This document shows positions 16,924 to 25,282 of a stretch of 64,000 bases of DNA, piece by piece. The notes beneath the pieces were generated by a model, which was not told the origin of the DNA, did no database searches, and saw only the letters and a list, made by a program, of their open reading frames with translations. The position numbers and the translations under genes were made by a program. Positions within the stretch are counted from its first letter, which is position 1, and each line of letters opens with the position of its first letter. The stretch spans positions 2,046,001 through 2,110,000 of the forward strand of contig NZ_CP040896.1 in NCBI RefSeq assembly GCF_006337165.1, in the 5' to 3' direction. Source of the stretch: Hymenobacter jejuensis (lineage in GTDB: Bacteria; Bacteroidota; Bacteroidia; Cytophagales; Hymenobacteraceae).

Positions 16924-18390
16924 ATGGCATTTTCTATCCGACTTTTCGCTGGGCTCTTGTTCGCTTCGCTTTGCACCGCTTCTATTACCTCGGTGCACGC
17001 CCAAGGAACAGTGGTCATAACGGGTAAGGTCAATGGTAAAACAGCGGACACGGTAGCCGTATCGGTGCGTGAAAATCCGCTGGATCCGAAAGAGCAGATT
17101 ACCTACGCTCGCCTCGACGACAAAGGCGAGTTTCGCATGGCGATCAAGATCTCCGGCCCGTCGCGTGCCGATCTGGTATATGCCGACGACGTCACGGACC
17201 TCTTTCTAGAGCCGGGCAACGCCCTGGAAGTCCGCTTCAAAGGCAATAGCTTGTCGACATCGGTGCGCTACAAGGGCAAAGGCGCCGAGGCCAATACCTA
17301 CTTAGCTGAGGTAGACGAGCATTTTGTGGAAAACGATGGCTTTCAGGTACTTCCGGAAAACATCATGCTCTACGAACCGGGCTTTTTGTCGTTTCTGGAT
17401 TACCGCCGCAAGGAGGAACGCAAGTTTTTCGAAAACTACGCCCAGGACAATCAGCTTTCGCCTGCTTTCAAGCAGTACGCGCAGGCCGAAATCGACTATA
17501 GCTACGCCAACGACCGCCTCACGTTCCAGGATTTGCGCGAGCAGGTAGTAGCCACCGAAGGCCGTCTGAAGATGACGCCCACGTACTACGACTTCCTCAA
17601 CGACAAGAGCCTGTTCAGCAACGCCACGGCCGTGCAGAGCGAGATGTACCAAGAGTTCCTGCTCAACTACATCCACTACCTCGCCACCAACGACAAGCAC
17701 CTGCGCTCCGACCCCGATTTTTACCAGGTGTGCTACGAGCTGGCCAAGAGCCAATTGTCGGGCGACGTGCGGCCCATCATCATGGGGCGGGTGTTGCAGG
17801 AGTCGTTTCGGTTTGGCCACGTAAAGCAATCGGAAACGATGCTCGCCGATTTCCGGAGCTCCGACCCCAAGAACATGTATTATCCGCTGTTGCAGAGCGA
17901 CTTCGAAACGCACAAAGCGTTTGCTATCGGCTCGCCGGCCCCTAATTTCCGGTTGATTTCGGTGAAGGGCGACACGGTATCGCTGAGCAGCTTTGCCGGC
18001 AAGGTAGTGTACCTCAACTTTTGGCGCACGACCAGCGGCCTGGCGCTGCGCGATTTGCCTTACGCACAGGACTTAGCGCGCAAGTTTGAAGGCAAAAACA
18101 TCGTGTTCGTCAACATTGCCCTCGATGAAAACGAGCCGGCCTGGAAACAGCTGGTAACCAGCAAGAAGCTTCCGGGCGTACAGCTCCGTGCTGCGGGCGG
18201 CATGCGTTCGGGAGTGGCCCGCGCCTACGCGTTGCAAGACGTGCCCGCTTACTTCCTGCTGGCCGAAGACGGTACCTTCCTCAATACCAAGCCCAAGCGC
18301 CTGAGTAGCCGCGCCGCCGTCGACGAGATCAAGGAAGCATTTGGTAAAGCCTCAACCTATACCAGTGCCTTGCCTATCACTCCTAAGTAA
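16924..18390 (+). CDS. Exported thioredoxin-fold (TlpA-like) protein lacking the CxxC
   Basis: 488 aa with a signal peptide (cleavage near VHAQG). The first 120 residues match the DUF4369-type N-domain common in Bacteroidota TlpA paralogues. The C-terminal 150 residues are a redoxin domain: IGSPAPNFRLISVKGDTVSL, then FAGKVVYLNFW and FVNIALDENEPAW. In active TlpA proteins the W is followed by a CxxC; here the stretch reads WRTTSGLALRDLP, with Ser and Ala at the two cysteine positions. Disulfide reductase activity is therefore not expected; a chaperone or binding role is more likely. A terminator follows at 18416. Confidence 0.8.
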   Translation: MAFSIRLFAGLLFASLCTASITSVHAQGTVVITGKVNGKTADTVAVSVRENPLDPKEQITYARLDDKGEFRMAIKISGPSRADLVYADDVTDLFLEPGNALEVRFKGNSLSTSVRYKGKGAEANTYLAEVDEHFVENDGFQVLPENIMLYEPGFLSFLDYRRKEERKFFENYAQDNQLSPAFKQYAQAEIDYSYANDRLTFQDLREQVVATEGRLKMTPTYYDFLNDKSLFSNATAVQSEMYQEFLLNYIHYLATNDKHLRSDPDFYQVCYELAKSQLSGDVRPIIMGRVLQESFRFGHVKQSETMLADFRSSDPKNMYYPLLQSDFETHKAFAIGSPAPNFRLISVKGDTVSLSSFAGKVVYLNFWRTTSGLALRDLPYAQDLARKFEGKNIVFVNIALDENEPAWKQLVTSKKLPGVQLRAAGGMRSGVARAYALQDVPAYFLLAEDGTFLNTKPKRLSSRAAVDEIKEAFGKASTYTSALPITPK

Positions 18391-18412
18391 CTGATTGCAC
18401 ATCAATTGGTTG
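18388..18412. repeat. AT-rich palindrome, variant core, at the stop codon
   Basis: The TAA stop (18388-18390) runs straight into CTGATTG-CACAT-CAATTGG. Geometry matches the ATTRTCA family (5-nt loop between TTG and CAA) but the loop is CACAT. A very similar sequence follows the stop at 48288. Confidence 0.4.
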
Positions 18413-18415
18413 TGT

Positions 18416-18451
18416 AAAAGGCCGTCTGTGAGTAACAGGCGGCCTTTTGTT
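18416..18451 (+). terminator. Terminator after the TlpA-like gene
   Basis: Stem AAAAGGCCGTCTGT / ACAGGCGGCCTTTT (one G-T pair) with a short loop, followed by GTTTTTG. Confidence 0.85.
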
Positions 18452-18550
18452 TTTGAGTTCGGCAAGCACCATTTGCGCAGGGAGCTTTAACTTGGCGGCG
18501 AAAACAATCTTTGTGCGCCCGGTGGGCAATTTTTCGTTGGCCCGTTTCTG

Positions 18551-20050
18551 ATGCTATCCTCCTCCGCAGCCCTTCCGCGCTGGCTCCACCGGGCTGGGTT
18601 ACTCTTGTTGCTGGCTGCGATCCTCTTTCCCCTGGTGTTCGACGTCTTCCGGGCCCCCATTCAGACGTGGGACGAGTCGCGGCTGGCCGCGAACGCCATC
18701 GAGATTTATTGGTCGCACAACTGGCTGGTAACCACTTACCAGCACCAGCCCGACCTGTGGAATACCAAGCCGCCGCTCTTGATTTGGCTACAGGTACTGC
18801 TGCTGGGTTTGGGGCTGCGTGGGGAGGTTGCCATGCGGCTGCCTACAGTGCTGGCCTGCGTAGCGACGGTGCTGGCGCTCTACCGCTTTGCGTCTCGCAC
18901 ACTACGCAACGCGGGTGCAGGTCTGCTGGCGGGTTTCATCCTGGTAACGAGCCCTGGCTACGTGCGCGAGCACGTCAGCCGGACCGGCGACTACGATGCA
19001 CTGCTCATCCTGTGGATTACGCTGGAGTTGCTGGCCTTTTACCTCTATCTCGAAACCAACCGCCGTCGGTATCTGGTGCTTTGGGCTATCGCCTTGAGTG
19101 CGAGCATACTGACGAAAGGCGTGGCGGGACTGCTGGGCAGTCCGGCATTGGTTCTGTACGCCCTGAGCCAGCGTAAACTCCTGCCTTTGTTACGTCAGCC
19201 GGCTGTATGGCTGGCACTGATTAGCGCCTTTGCCGTGCCGGCGCTGTATTATCTGGCACGCGAACGGGCGCTGCCAGGCTATTGGCACGCGGTGCAACTC
19301 AATGAGCTAGGCGGCCGCTTCCAAAATGCACTCGAAAGCCACGATGGGCCCTGGTATTACTACTTTCGCAACGCGGCAACGCGCTTTTTTGTGAGCTGGC
19401 TGCCGTTGTTGCCCCCCTCCCTATTGATTTTGGCCTTCGAGCGCGACGCGGCTACGCGCCGCTTGATTTGGCTGCTGGCCTTGTTTGTTGGCTGTTGGCT
19501 GCTGGTCATCAGCGCTGCCGCAACAAAGCTGGAGTGGTACGAAGCGCCGCTCTACCCAATCCTGGCCCTGCTGATCGCTTTGGCCCTGACAACGCTATTT
19601 CAGCGGTGGCAGCAAAGCTCGTCAATGAGCCCACGTTGGCAAGTGATAACGGGCACACTCGCGCTGCTGGCGCTGGTGTGGCTGCCCTACAAACAGATTA
19701 TTGATCTGATCATCACCAATCGCCAAAACGACATAACCTGGGGCCCGGAAGTGCGCTACGGTTACTATCTAGGCCGCTATGTGCGCCAACATCCTGAAGA
19801 CAAGACCATTGACGTATACCACCCCGGCACGCTTTACGGAAGCAGCTTCTGGTTTTACCGGCAGGCCTTGGCCCGCGAAAGTGTAAAAGTGCAGCCTCAT
19901 TCGAGTCGGGAACCGCTGAACTTGGTAACGGGTGCGCATGTAATCGTCTGTACGCCTGAGGAGCAGCAAGTCCTCGCCGATCGCTACCAAGTGACCAAGC
20001 TTGAGGAGGAAGGGCCTTGTGCCACTTTTGAAGTGTGGGCTAAGAAATAA
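18551..20050 (+). CDS. GT39/ArnT-like membrane glycosyltransferase
   Basis: 499 aa, with about ten hydrophobic segments and an extended C-terminal soluble part. Hallmarks of the GT-C (ArnT/PMT) superfamily are present: TWDESRLA (acidic catalytic motif in the first loop, about residue 38) and NTKPPLLIWLQ shortly after. Such enzymes use polyprenyl-phosphate-linked sugars to modify lipid A, proteins or polysaccharides on the periplasmic side; the acceptor is not evident. The start at ATG 18551 follows the previous terminator by about 100 bp. The gene is monocistronic and its stop runs into an AT-rich palindrome. Confidence 0.85.
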   Translation: MLSSSAALPRWLHRAGLLLLLAAILFPLVFDVFRAPIQTWDESRLAANAIEIYWSHNWLVTTYQHQPDLWNTKPPLLIWLQVLLLGLGLRGEVAMRLPTVLACVATVLALYRFASRTLRNAGAGLLAGFILVTSPGYVREHVSRTGDYDALLILWITLELLAFYLYLETNRRRYLVLWAIALSASILTKGVAGLLGSPALVLYALSQRKLLPLLRQPAVWLALISAFAVPALYYLARERALPGYWHAVQLNELGGRFQNALESHDGPWYYYFRNAATRFFVSWLPLLPPSLLILAFERDAATRRLIWLLALFVGCWLLVISAAATKLEWYEAPLYPILALLIALALTTLFQRWQQSSSMSPRWQVITGTLALLALVWLPYKQIIDLIITNRQNDITWGPEVRYGYYLGRYVRQHPEDKTIDVYHPGTLYGSSFWFYRQALARESVKVQPHSSREPLNLVTGAHVIVCTPEEQQVLADRYQVTKLEEEGPCATFEVWAKK

Positions 20051-20074
20051 TATAACTAATTGATTAGTAATCAT
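20046..20074. repeat. AT-rich palindrome, diverged, at the GT39 stop
   Basis: AATTGATTA-G-TAATCATTT pairs at 8 of 9 positions and overlaps or directly follows the TAA at 20048-20050. The inner TTGATTA matches the family left arm, but the loop differs. Confidence 0.4.
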
Positions 20075-20138
20075 TTGTAATTTGTTGTGTTAAGCTGTTT
20101 GTTATCGGATAATTGAATCACCTTTTCCAGTGCTTTGT

Positions 20139-21230
20139 ATGTTTTGGCTTCTTGTTGTAGTAATCATTTTGGTGGGCGGCGTGCTTTACTTTCTGCGGCA
20201 GCCGCCTTTCGGGGCGGCTCCGAGTGGCGCACGGCTGGCGCGCATTGCCCAGTCGCCCAACTACCGAAATGGTAAGTTTCAGAATCTCTCCCCCACCCCC
20301 GACCTAGCCGAAGGGGTAAGTTACGCGAGGGTGATGCGGCAGTTTTTCTTCGAAAAAAGCGCTCGCAGCGCCCCCGCCGCCTTGTTGCCTTCGCGCAAAA
20401 CCGATTTGCGTCAGCTTTCTTCCGCGGAAAACGTGATTGTGTGGCTGGGGCATTCTTCCTATTTCCTACAGCTCGACGGCAAGCGCATCCTCGTCGATCC
20501 GGTGCTGAGCGGCAGTGCTTCCCCGCTGCCCTTTGGCACCCGCAGCTTCGCGGGCAGCGATGTGTACACCGTCGCCGACCTGCCCCCAATCGACTACCTC
20601 TTCATCTCTCACGATCATTGGGATCACCTGGATTACGCGACTGTCAAGCAGCTGCAACCGTCTGTCAAGCAGGCGATTACGGGGCTGGGTACGGGTGCGC
20701 ACCTAGAGCGCTGGGGCTATAACCCGAAGCAGGTAGTGGAGTTGGACTGGTACGAAACCCATGTGCTCGCCGCCGGCTTTGTGGTGCGCGCCACCCCGGC
20801 CCGCCACTTTTCCGGCCGTAGCCTGAGTCGCAACCGGGCGCTCTGGATTTCTTTTGTGCTGCAAACCCCAAGCCAGCGAATCTACTTGGGTGGCGACTCT
20901 GGCTATGATACTCATTTTAAGGCTATTGGCGACGCATACGGCCCGTTCGATCTGGCCATTCTGGAGTGTGGGCAATACAACCAAAGCTGGAAATACATCC
21001 ATATGATGCCCGAAGAAGTGGTGCAGGCCGCCTTCGACCTCCGAGCCCGCGTCCTGTTGCCGGTGCACTGGGCCAAGTTTACGCTCGCCCTGCACGCCTG
21101 GGACGAGCCCATCCAGCGCGTGACCGCCGAAGCCACCCGCCTCCACCTCCCCGTGCTGCACCCGCTGATTGGTGAAGCAGTAAAGCTGCAAGAAGCAGCA
21201 CCACCCGTCGCATGGTGGAATGGGCTGTAA
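20139..21230 (+). CDS. MBL-fold metallohydrolase (NAPE-PLD/UlaG-like)
   Basis: 363 aa from ATG 20139 (a GTG at 20130 is in frame). An N-terminal membrane anchor (MFWLLVVVIILVGGVLYFL) precedes a metallo-beta-lactamase domain: VWLGHSSYFLQLDGKRILVD, then the zinc motif SHDHWDH, then GGDSGYDTHFK and LLPVHWAKF. The GHSS strand and tryptophan-rich zinc loop are typical of the NAPE-PLD-like branch that hydrolyses phosphodiesters or lactones. Membrane anchoring suggests a lipid substrate, but this is inference. No operon partner. Confidence 0.82.
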   Translation: MFWLLVVVIILVGGVLYFLRQPPFGAAPSGARLARIAQSPNYRNGKFQNLSPTPDLAEGVSYARVMRQFFFEKSARSAPAALLPSRKTDLRQLSSAENVIVWLGHSSYFLQLDGKRILVDPVLSGSASPLPFGTRSFAGSDVYTVADLPPIDYLFISHDHWDHLDYATVKQLQPSVKQAITGLGTGAHLERWGYNPKQVVELDWYETHVLAAGFVVRATPARHFSGRSLSRNRALWISFVLQTPSQRIYLGGDSGYDTHFKAIGDAYGPFDLAILECGQYNQSWKYIHMMPEEVVQAAFDLRARVLLPVHWAKFTLALHAWDEPIQRVTAEATRLHLPVLHPLIGEAVKLQEAAPPVAWWNGL

Positions 21231-21256
21231 ATGCTTGTACATTAAGAAATTATAGG
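21228..21256. repeat. Diverged AT-rich palindrome at the MBL gene stop
   Basis: The TAA stop (21228-21230) begins TAAATGCTTG-TACAT-TAAG, which follows the family left arm (TAANTANTTG) and 5-nt-loop geometry with a different loop sequence. Only CTTG/TAAG pair well. Confidence 0.3.
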
Positions 21257-21276
21257 AGCGTTGCTAGGGCTAAAAA

Positions 21277-21402
21277 CTAGCTCCCCTCCTTTTTTAAGGA
21301 GGGGTTGGGGGTGGTAAACCACGTTGAACAACAACTAGCTCTAATTTCTAACTCTAGCCGAACCACCCCCAGCCCCTCCTTAAAAAAAGGAGGGGAGCTA
21401 GC
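21277..21402. repeat. 126-bp nested palindromic repeat, copy A
   Basis: Each half is its own hairpin (CCCCTCCTT / AAGGAGGGG), and the two halves form a larger inverted repeat through GGGTTGGGGGTGGT and ACCACCCCCAGCCCC. The middle (GTTGAACAACAACTAGCTCT) matches the second copy at 60157-60291, so this is a true repeat element. No ORF, no target-site duplication seen. It lies between two plus-strand genes. Confidence 0.8.
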
Positions 21403-21502
21403 TGTTTAGCTCTAAGTTCTCGCCTTAGATTTTTCCAAAACTTCTCGGGGCTGGATGGTTTGTAGGTACGCTTCAACGCGTATTCCCGACCTTTACTCTT
21501 AC

Positions 21503-22522
21503 ATGGCATCACTTCTCACCGACGGCTTAAACTTCATTTCCAAGCTCACGCCGCGCCGGGCGCTTAATGCGGCGCAGGTGGTCGGGAGCTACGCCCTGAG
21601 CAAAGCCACCGGCAAAGCGCGGCATTGGGGCTTGCCGCTGGCCTTGTCCTTTGAGCCGACTACGAGCTGCAATCTGCGGTGCCCAGAATGCCCCAGCGGC
21701 CTGCGCTCCTTCACGCGCCCGACGGGAATGCTGCCCGATGAGCTGTTCAAAAAGACCATCGACGAAGTGCATAAACGGCTGTGGTACTTGATCTTCTACT
21801 TCCAGGGTGAGCCTTACCTGCACCCCAATTTTCTGGACTTGGTGAAGTATGCCGCCGACAAAGGCATTTATACCGCCACCAGCACCAACGCCCATTACCT
21901 CAACGACAAAAACGCCCGGCGGACCGTCGAATCCGGCCTCGATCGGCTTATTATTTCCCTCGACGGCACTACGCAGGAGGTGTATCAGCAGTACCGTGTG
22001 GGTGGCAAGCTCGACAAGGTGCTGGAAGGCACGCGCAACATCATTCGGTGGCGTAAAGAGTTGAAATCCAGTACGCCTCGGGTGGTGTTTCAGTTTTTGG
22101 TGGTGCGGCCCAACGAGCACCAGATCGAAGACGCCAAGCGCATGGCCAAGGACATGGGCGTGGACGATGTGTGGTTCAAAACCGCCCAGATCTACGATTA
22201 CCAGCACGGCTCACCCCTCATCCCGACCATCGACTATTACTCGCGCTACGAGAACAACAACGGTACGTGGAGCATCAAAAATCGCCTGCTCAACCACTGC
22301 TGGAAGATGTGGCACTCTTGCGTCATCACCTGGGATGGCCTCGTGGTACCCTGCTGTTTCGACAAAGACGCCGAATATCGCCTCGGCGACTTACAGCAAC
22401 AGAGCTTTCGTGCGTTGTGGCAAGGGACTAAGTACCAGAAGTTTAGAGAATCCTTGTTGAGAGGTCGCGACCAGATCGAAATGTGTCGCAACTGCACCGA
22501 AGGCACCAAAGTCTGGGGGTAA
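21503..22522 (+). CDS. Radical SAM/SPASM domain protein
   Basis: 339 aa from ATG 21503 (the frame is open back to 21455, but that stretch is not conserved-looking). The radical SAM cluster motif is CNLRCPEC (C56, C60, C63), preceded by LSFEPTTS. The C-terminal SPASM-type auxiliary-cluster cysteines are visible in GLVVPCCFDKDAEYRLGD and IEMCRNCTEG. SPASM proteins modify peptides, sugars or cofactors; in Bacteroidota similar stand-alone genes often lie in cell-envelope loci. No peptide substrate gene is visible nearby. Convergent with the metalloprotease, with a shared terminator. Confidence 0.88.
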   Translation: MASLLTDGLNFISKLTPRRALNAAQVVGSYALSKATGKARHWGLPLALSFEPTTSCNLRCPECPSGLRSFTRPTGMLPDELFKKTIDEVHKRLWYLIFYFQGEPYLHPNFLDLVKYAADKGIYTATSTNAHYLNDKNARRTVESGLDRLIISLDGTTQEVYQQYRVGGKLDKVLEGTRNIIRWRKELKSSTPRVVFQFLVVRPNEHQIEDAKRMAKDMGVDDVWFKTAQIYDYQHGSPLIPTIDYYSRYENNNGTWSIKNRLLNHCWKMWHSCVITWDGLVVPCCFDKDAEYRLGDLQQQSFRALWQGTKYQKFRESLLRGRDQIEMCRNCTEGTKVWG

Positions 22523-22570
22523 GCAAAGCCGCTATTTCCCCGGCTAGCTGCTGGCGCAGTAAGAACGACC

Positions 22571-22600
22571 AACTCCCCTCCTCGGCTGAGGAGGGGAGTT
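22571..22600. terminator. Bidirectional terminator related to the GGAGGGG repeat
   Basis: Perfect 13-bp stem AACTCCCCTCCTC / GAGGAGGGGAGTT with a GGCT loop, midway between convergent stops at 22522 and 22621. Its CTCCCCTCCT arm matches one hairpin of the repeats at 21277 and 60157. Confidence 0.75.
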
Positions 22601-22620
22601 GCGGCAATAGCTCCCGTTCC

Positions 22621-25104
22621 TTAAAACTCTTCGCTGCCGATGGGTGGGCCGGCGGGCATGGGCAAGGCCGGCGCGGGCTGAAACTTGTCAGGGTTGGCCT
22701 CAAACTGCTTGATCGTGTTCAGGCCAGCCAGCAACGTGCCTTTCTGCTCGTCGCGCTTGGCCGATTTTGCCTGTTTGCTCATCCAGTCTTTCAGTTCCTC
22801 AATCTTCAGGGTAGCAAGGGCTTTCACGTTGGCCGGAGACTGCGAAGAGGCAGCTAAGCCAAGCAAGCTATTCAGGGTCAAGGTCTTGACCCGATTCTGG
22901 ATTTCGCCGCGGTAGCCATCTTCCGGCTTGCTTTTCCAGGTTTGGTCGAGCAGCTTATCGATTATTTGCCCCAAGCCGGGCTGTTGGTTGTCGCGGGCAT
23001 GGTACTCGACCAAGCGGGCAGCCCGCTGCGGATTGAGCAGAAAATCGAGGGTGGTAGCCGCCGCCGATTCGGCCGCGCCGGTAGGGTCGAAGGTAAGGCC
23101 CGTGCGCGAGGTAAACGTCTCGCGGCTAGACGGATAGCCGACCGGGCGCGGCGGAATTTTCTGCAACAACTGCTCTGACAAAGCCAGTTCGGCGGGCGAA
23201 ATGGTGCGCATCAACGCCGCAAACGCCTTCCATTGGTCTTCGGGGGCCACAAATTTCGTGGTGGTCTGGCCGTCGCCTTTTACGGCGTATGTGTAGTACA
23301 GCCCGCCAATGGCCTTAGAAGCCGCCTCTACTTGGTAGCGCTGCAACAGATAAATCGGGACTAAAGCTTCTTCTATCGTGGCCATGGGCCGGCCGTCGGC
23401 GATGGCTTTTTCCGAAAAATTGGCCAGGATTTTCTGCCGGACGTCCATGAGGCGGTTGAGCTCGTCGGCGGCGTTCTGGCCGTCGTCCCAGAGATGTGCA
23501 TAAGGGTGCGCGCTGCCGACTGGCCGCGAGTCTTCATCGGCAATGAAAACGTACCCGTCTTTAAGGGTCTGATTGATAATATTTTGTAGCTCTTGTTCTT
23601 CCTGTTTGCCTTTCGGAAAATCTTGGTAGCCATATAGAATGGCCCGCTTGTCCCAGCCGCCAATGCCGACGGCGTAGGCTTGGCTAAGGTCGACGGTGCC
23701 ATCGGGGCGGAGCAGAATGCGCGGCATCGGGTAGTCCATCACCGAGGAGCGGTCGAGGGTACTGGCCGCGTAATTGTGGTACAGTCCCAGGGTATGGCCC
23801 ACTTCGTGTGCGGCCAACTGTCGGAGCCGCGACACGGCCATTTTCATCATTTCCGGGTTGGTCGGTTTGCCGGTTTCATGAGGCTGCAACAAGCCCTCCG
23901 CAATCAGATAGTCTTGGCGCACGCGCAACGAACCCAGCGACACCTGCCCTTTGATGATCTCGCCGGTGCGCGGATCGGTGATGGAAGCACCGTAGGACCA
24001 ACCGCGCGTAGAACGGTGTATCCACTGAATGAGGTTGTAGCGAACGTCCATGGGATCAGCCCCTTCCGGCAGCAACTGCACCTGAAAAGCGTTCTTGTAG
24101 CCCGCTGCCTCAAACGCCTGGTTCCACCACGAAGCGCCCTCAAGCAAGGCCGAGCGAACCGGTTCGGGCGCCCCGCGATCGAGGTAATACACGATGGGCT
24201 CAACGGCCTCGCTCACTGCCGCCGTAGGGTCTTTCTTTTGCAGCCGGTGCCGATTGATCAGGCGCTTGACAATTGGCTGATCGATGGGCGTGGCGTAATC
24301 CATGTAATCGGTGCCGAAGAAGCCCGCCCGCGGATCGAACCGACGGGGCTGGTAATTGGCATCGGGCAGCTCGATGAACGAGTGATGCATGTGCACCGTC
24401 AGCGCGTCCGGGTCGGGCGTTACCGATCTGATTTCCTGGCCTTTGGCATCGCCGGTGAGCGTAATGATGGCCTCAAACTCCGAGTTCTTCGGAAAATTGC
24501 GCGTGTTAGGCAGAAACATCGCCGAGCGGCTTTCGTCGGCCTTGTACGCGCCTTGGTTCATGGCCGCCAGCCGCTTGGCCAGCTGGTGGCTATCGCGCAG
24601 CAAAAAAGGCGTGAGGTCGAGCAGCACGCGGCTACCTTCTTGGGCTTCTACCTTGAAACCCCAGATCACGGACTGCGCAAACGCCTGCTCCACCGACTTG
24701 CGTTCGTCGGCGTTGTCGCTGACGGCGCGGAAGTCGTAGTTGGGCTGGAGCAGCAGCACTTTGGGGCCGCTCCGGATAAATTTTACAATGCGGGTTTGCC
24801 CAATCTGGCCGCGGTCGAAGCCCAAGTCGTTGGAGCCCACGCCGTTTGGCAACGAGCTGACGTACAGCACTTCCTGATCGAGCCGCGAAACCTCCAGCAA
24901 AACGGTGCCGGTTTTTTCGTCCCAATAAAACGGAAAGAACCCATCAAATTTTTGATAGCCTTTGGTGCGGGCCGCGATGGTTTTGGCGCTCTCGGCGGCG
25001 GGTGCTGGCTTGCTGGTTTTGGCGGTCGCAGGGCCCTGCGCATGGGCCGCGAGCTGACCCGACAACACGAAGCCAAGCGCAAGGTAGAGGTAAGTGTTTC
25101 TCAT
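22621..25104 (-). CDS. Secreted zinc-dependent metalloprotease (DUF5117/DUF4953 type)
   Basis: 827 aa with a signal peptide (MRNTYLYLALGFVLSGQLAA). The active site HEVGHTLGLYH near residue 430 is the extended HExxHxxGxxH zinc motif of metzincins, with SSVMDYPMPRI behind it as a plausible Met-turn. N-terminal beta-rich domains (about 60-350) correspond to the DUF5117 and DUF4953 regions of large Bacteroidota proteases. It probably degrades extracellular proteins. The tail ends in a Pro-rich segment without an obvious type IX sorting domain. A single transcription unit, convergent with the radical SAM gene. Confidence 0.88.
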   Translation of the reverse strand: MRNTYLYLALGFVLSGQLAAHAQGPATAKTSKPAPAAESAKTIAARTKGYQKFDGFFPFYWDEKTGTVLLEVSRLDQEVLYVSSLPNGVGSNDLGFDRGQIGQTRIVKFIRSGPKVLLLQPNYDFRAVSDNADERKSVEQAFAQSVIWGFKVEAQEGSRVLLDLTPFLLRDSHQLAKRLAAMNQGAYKADESRSAMFLPNTRNFPKNSEFEAIITLTGDAKGQEIRSVTPDPDALTVHMHHSFIELPDANYQPRRFDPRAGFFGTDYMDYATPIDQPIVKRLINRHRLQKKDPTAAVSEAVEPIVYYLDRGAPEPVRSALLEGASWWNQAFEAAGYKNAFQVQLLPEGADPMDVRYNLIQWIHRSTRGWSYGASITDPRTGEIIKGQVSLGSLRVRQDYLIAEGLLQPHETGKPTNPEMMKMAVSRLRQLAAHEVGHTLGLYHNYAASTLDRSSVMDYPMPRILLRPDGTVDLSQAYAVGIGGWDKRAILYGYQDFPKGKQEEQELQNIINQTLKDGYVFIADEDSRPVGSAHPYAHLWDDGQNAADELNRLMDVRQKILANFSEKAIADGRPMATIEEALVPIYLLQRYQVEAASKAIGGLYYTYAVKGDGQTTTKFVAPEDQWKAFAALMRTISPAELALSEQLLQKIPPRPVGYPSSRETFTSRTGLTFDPTGAAESAAATTLDFLLNPQRAARLVEYHARDNQQPGLGQIIDKLLDQTWKSKPEDGYRGEIQNRVKTLTLNSLLGLAASSQSPANVKALATLKIEELKDWMSKQAKSAKRDEQKGTLLAGLNTIKQFEANPDKFQPAPALPMPAGPPIGSEEF

Positions 25105-25246
25105 GCAGGAAAGGGTTTGCTGGGCATAATGTACGCCCGCATTCCGTTCCGGCCCGATATTGCTCAGTAATAATTTGGGTTTTCTCTTTCGCTATCTCAG
25201 CTTGTGCACGTTTACTTTTCTGCTAGTGCTCCTAATAGTGTTTTAG

Positions 25247-25273
25247 GTAAATAATTGATAATTAATTAGTTAT
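25247..25273. repeat. AT-rich palindrome (ATTRTCA family), copy 3
   Basis: TAATT-GATAATT-AATTA with further partial arm pairing (GTAAATAATT versus AATTAGTTAT). The minus-strand core reads ATTATCA. It lies about 10 nt after the stop of the minus-strand esterase gene. Confidence 0.6.
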
Positions 25274-25282
25274 ACCAAAACG

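Noticed and set aside
23680..25170. 496-codon plus-strand ORF opposite the metalloprotease
   Set aside because: Arg/Gly/His-rich shadow of the protease gene, which has a signal peptide and a full zinc motif.
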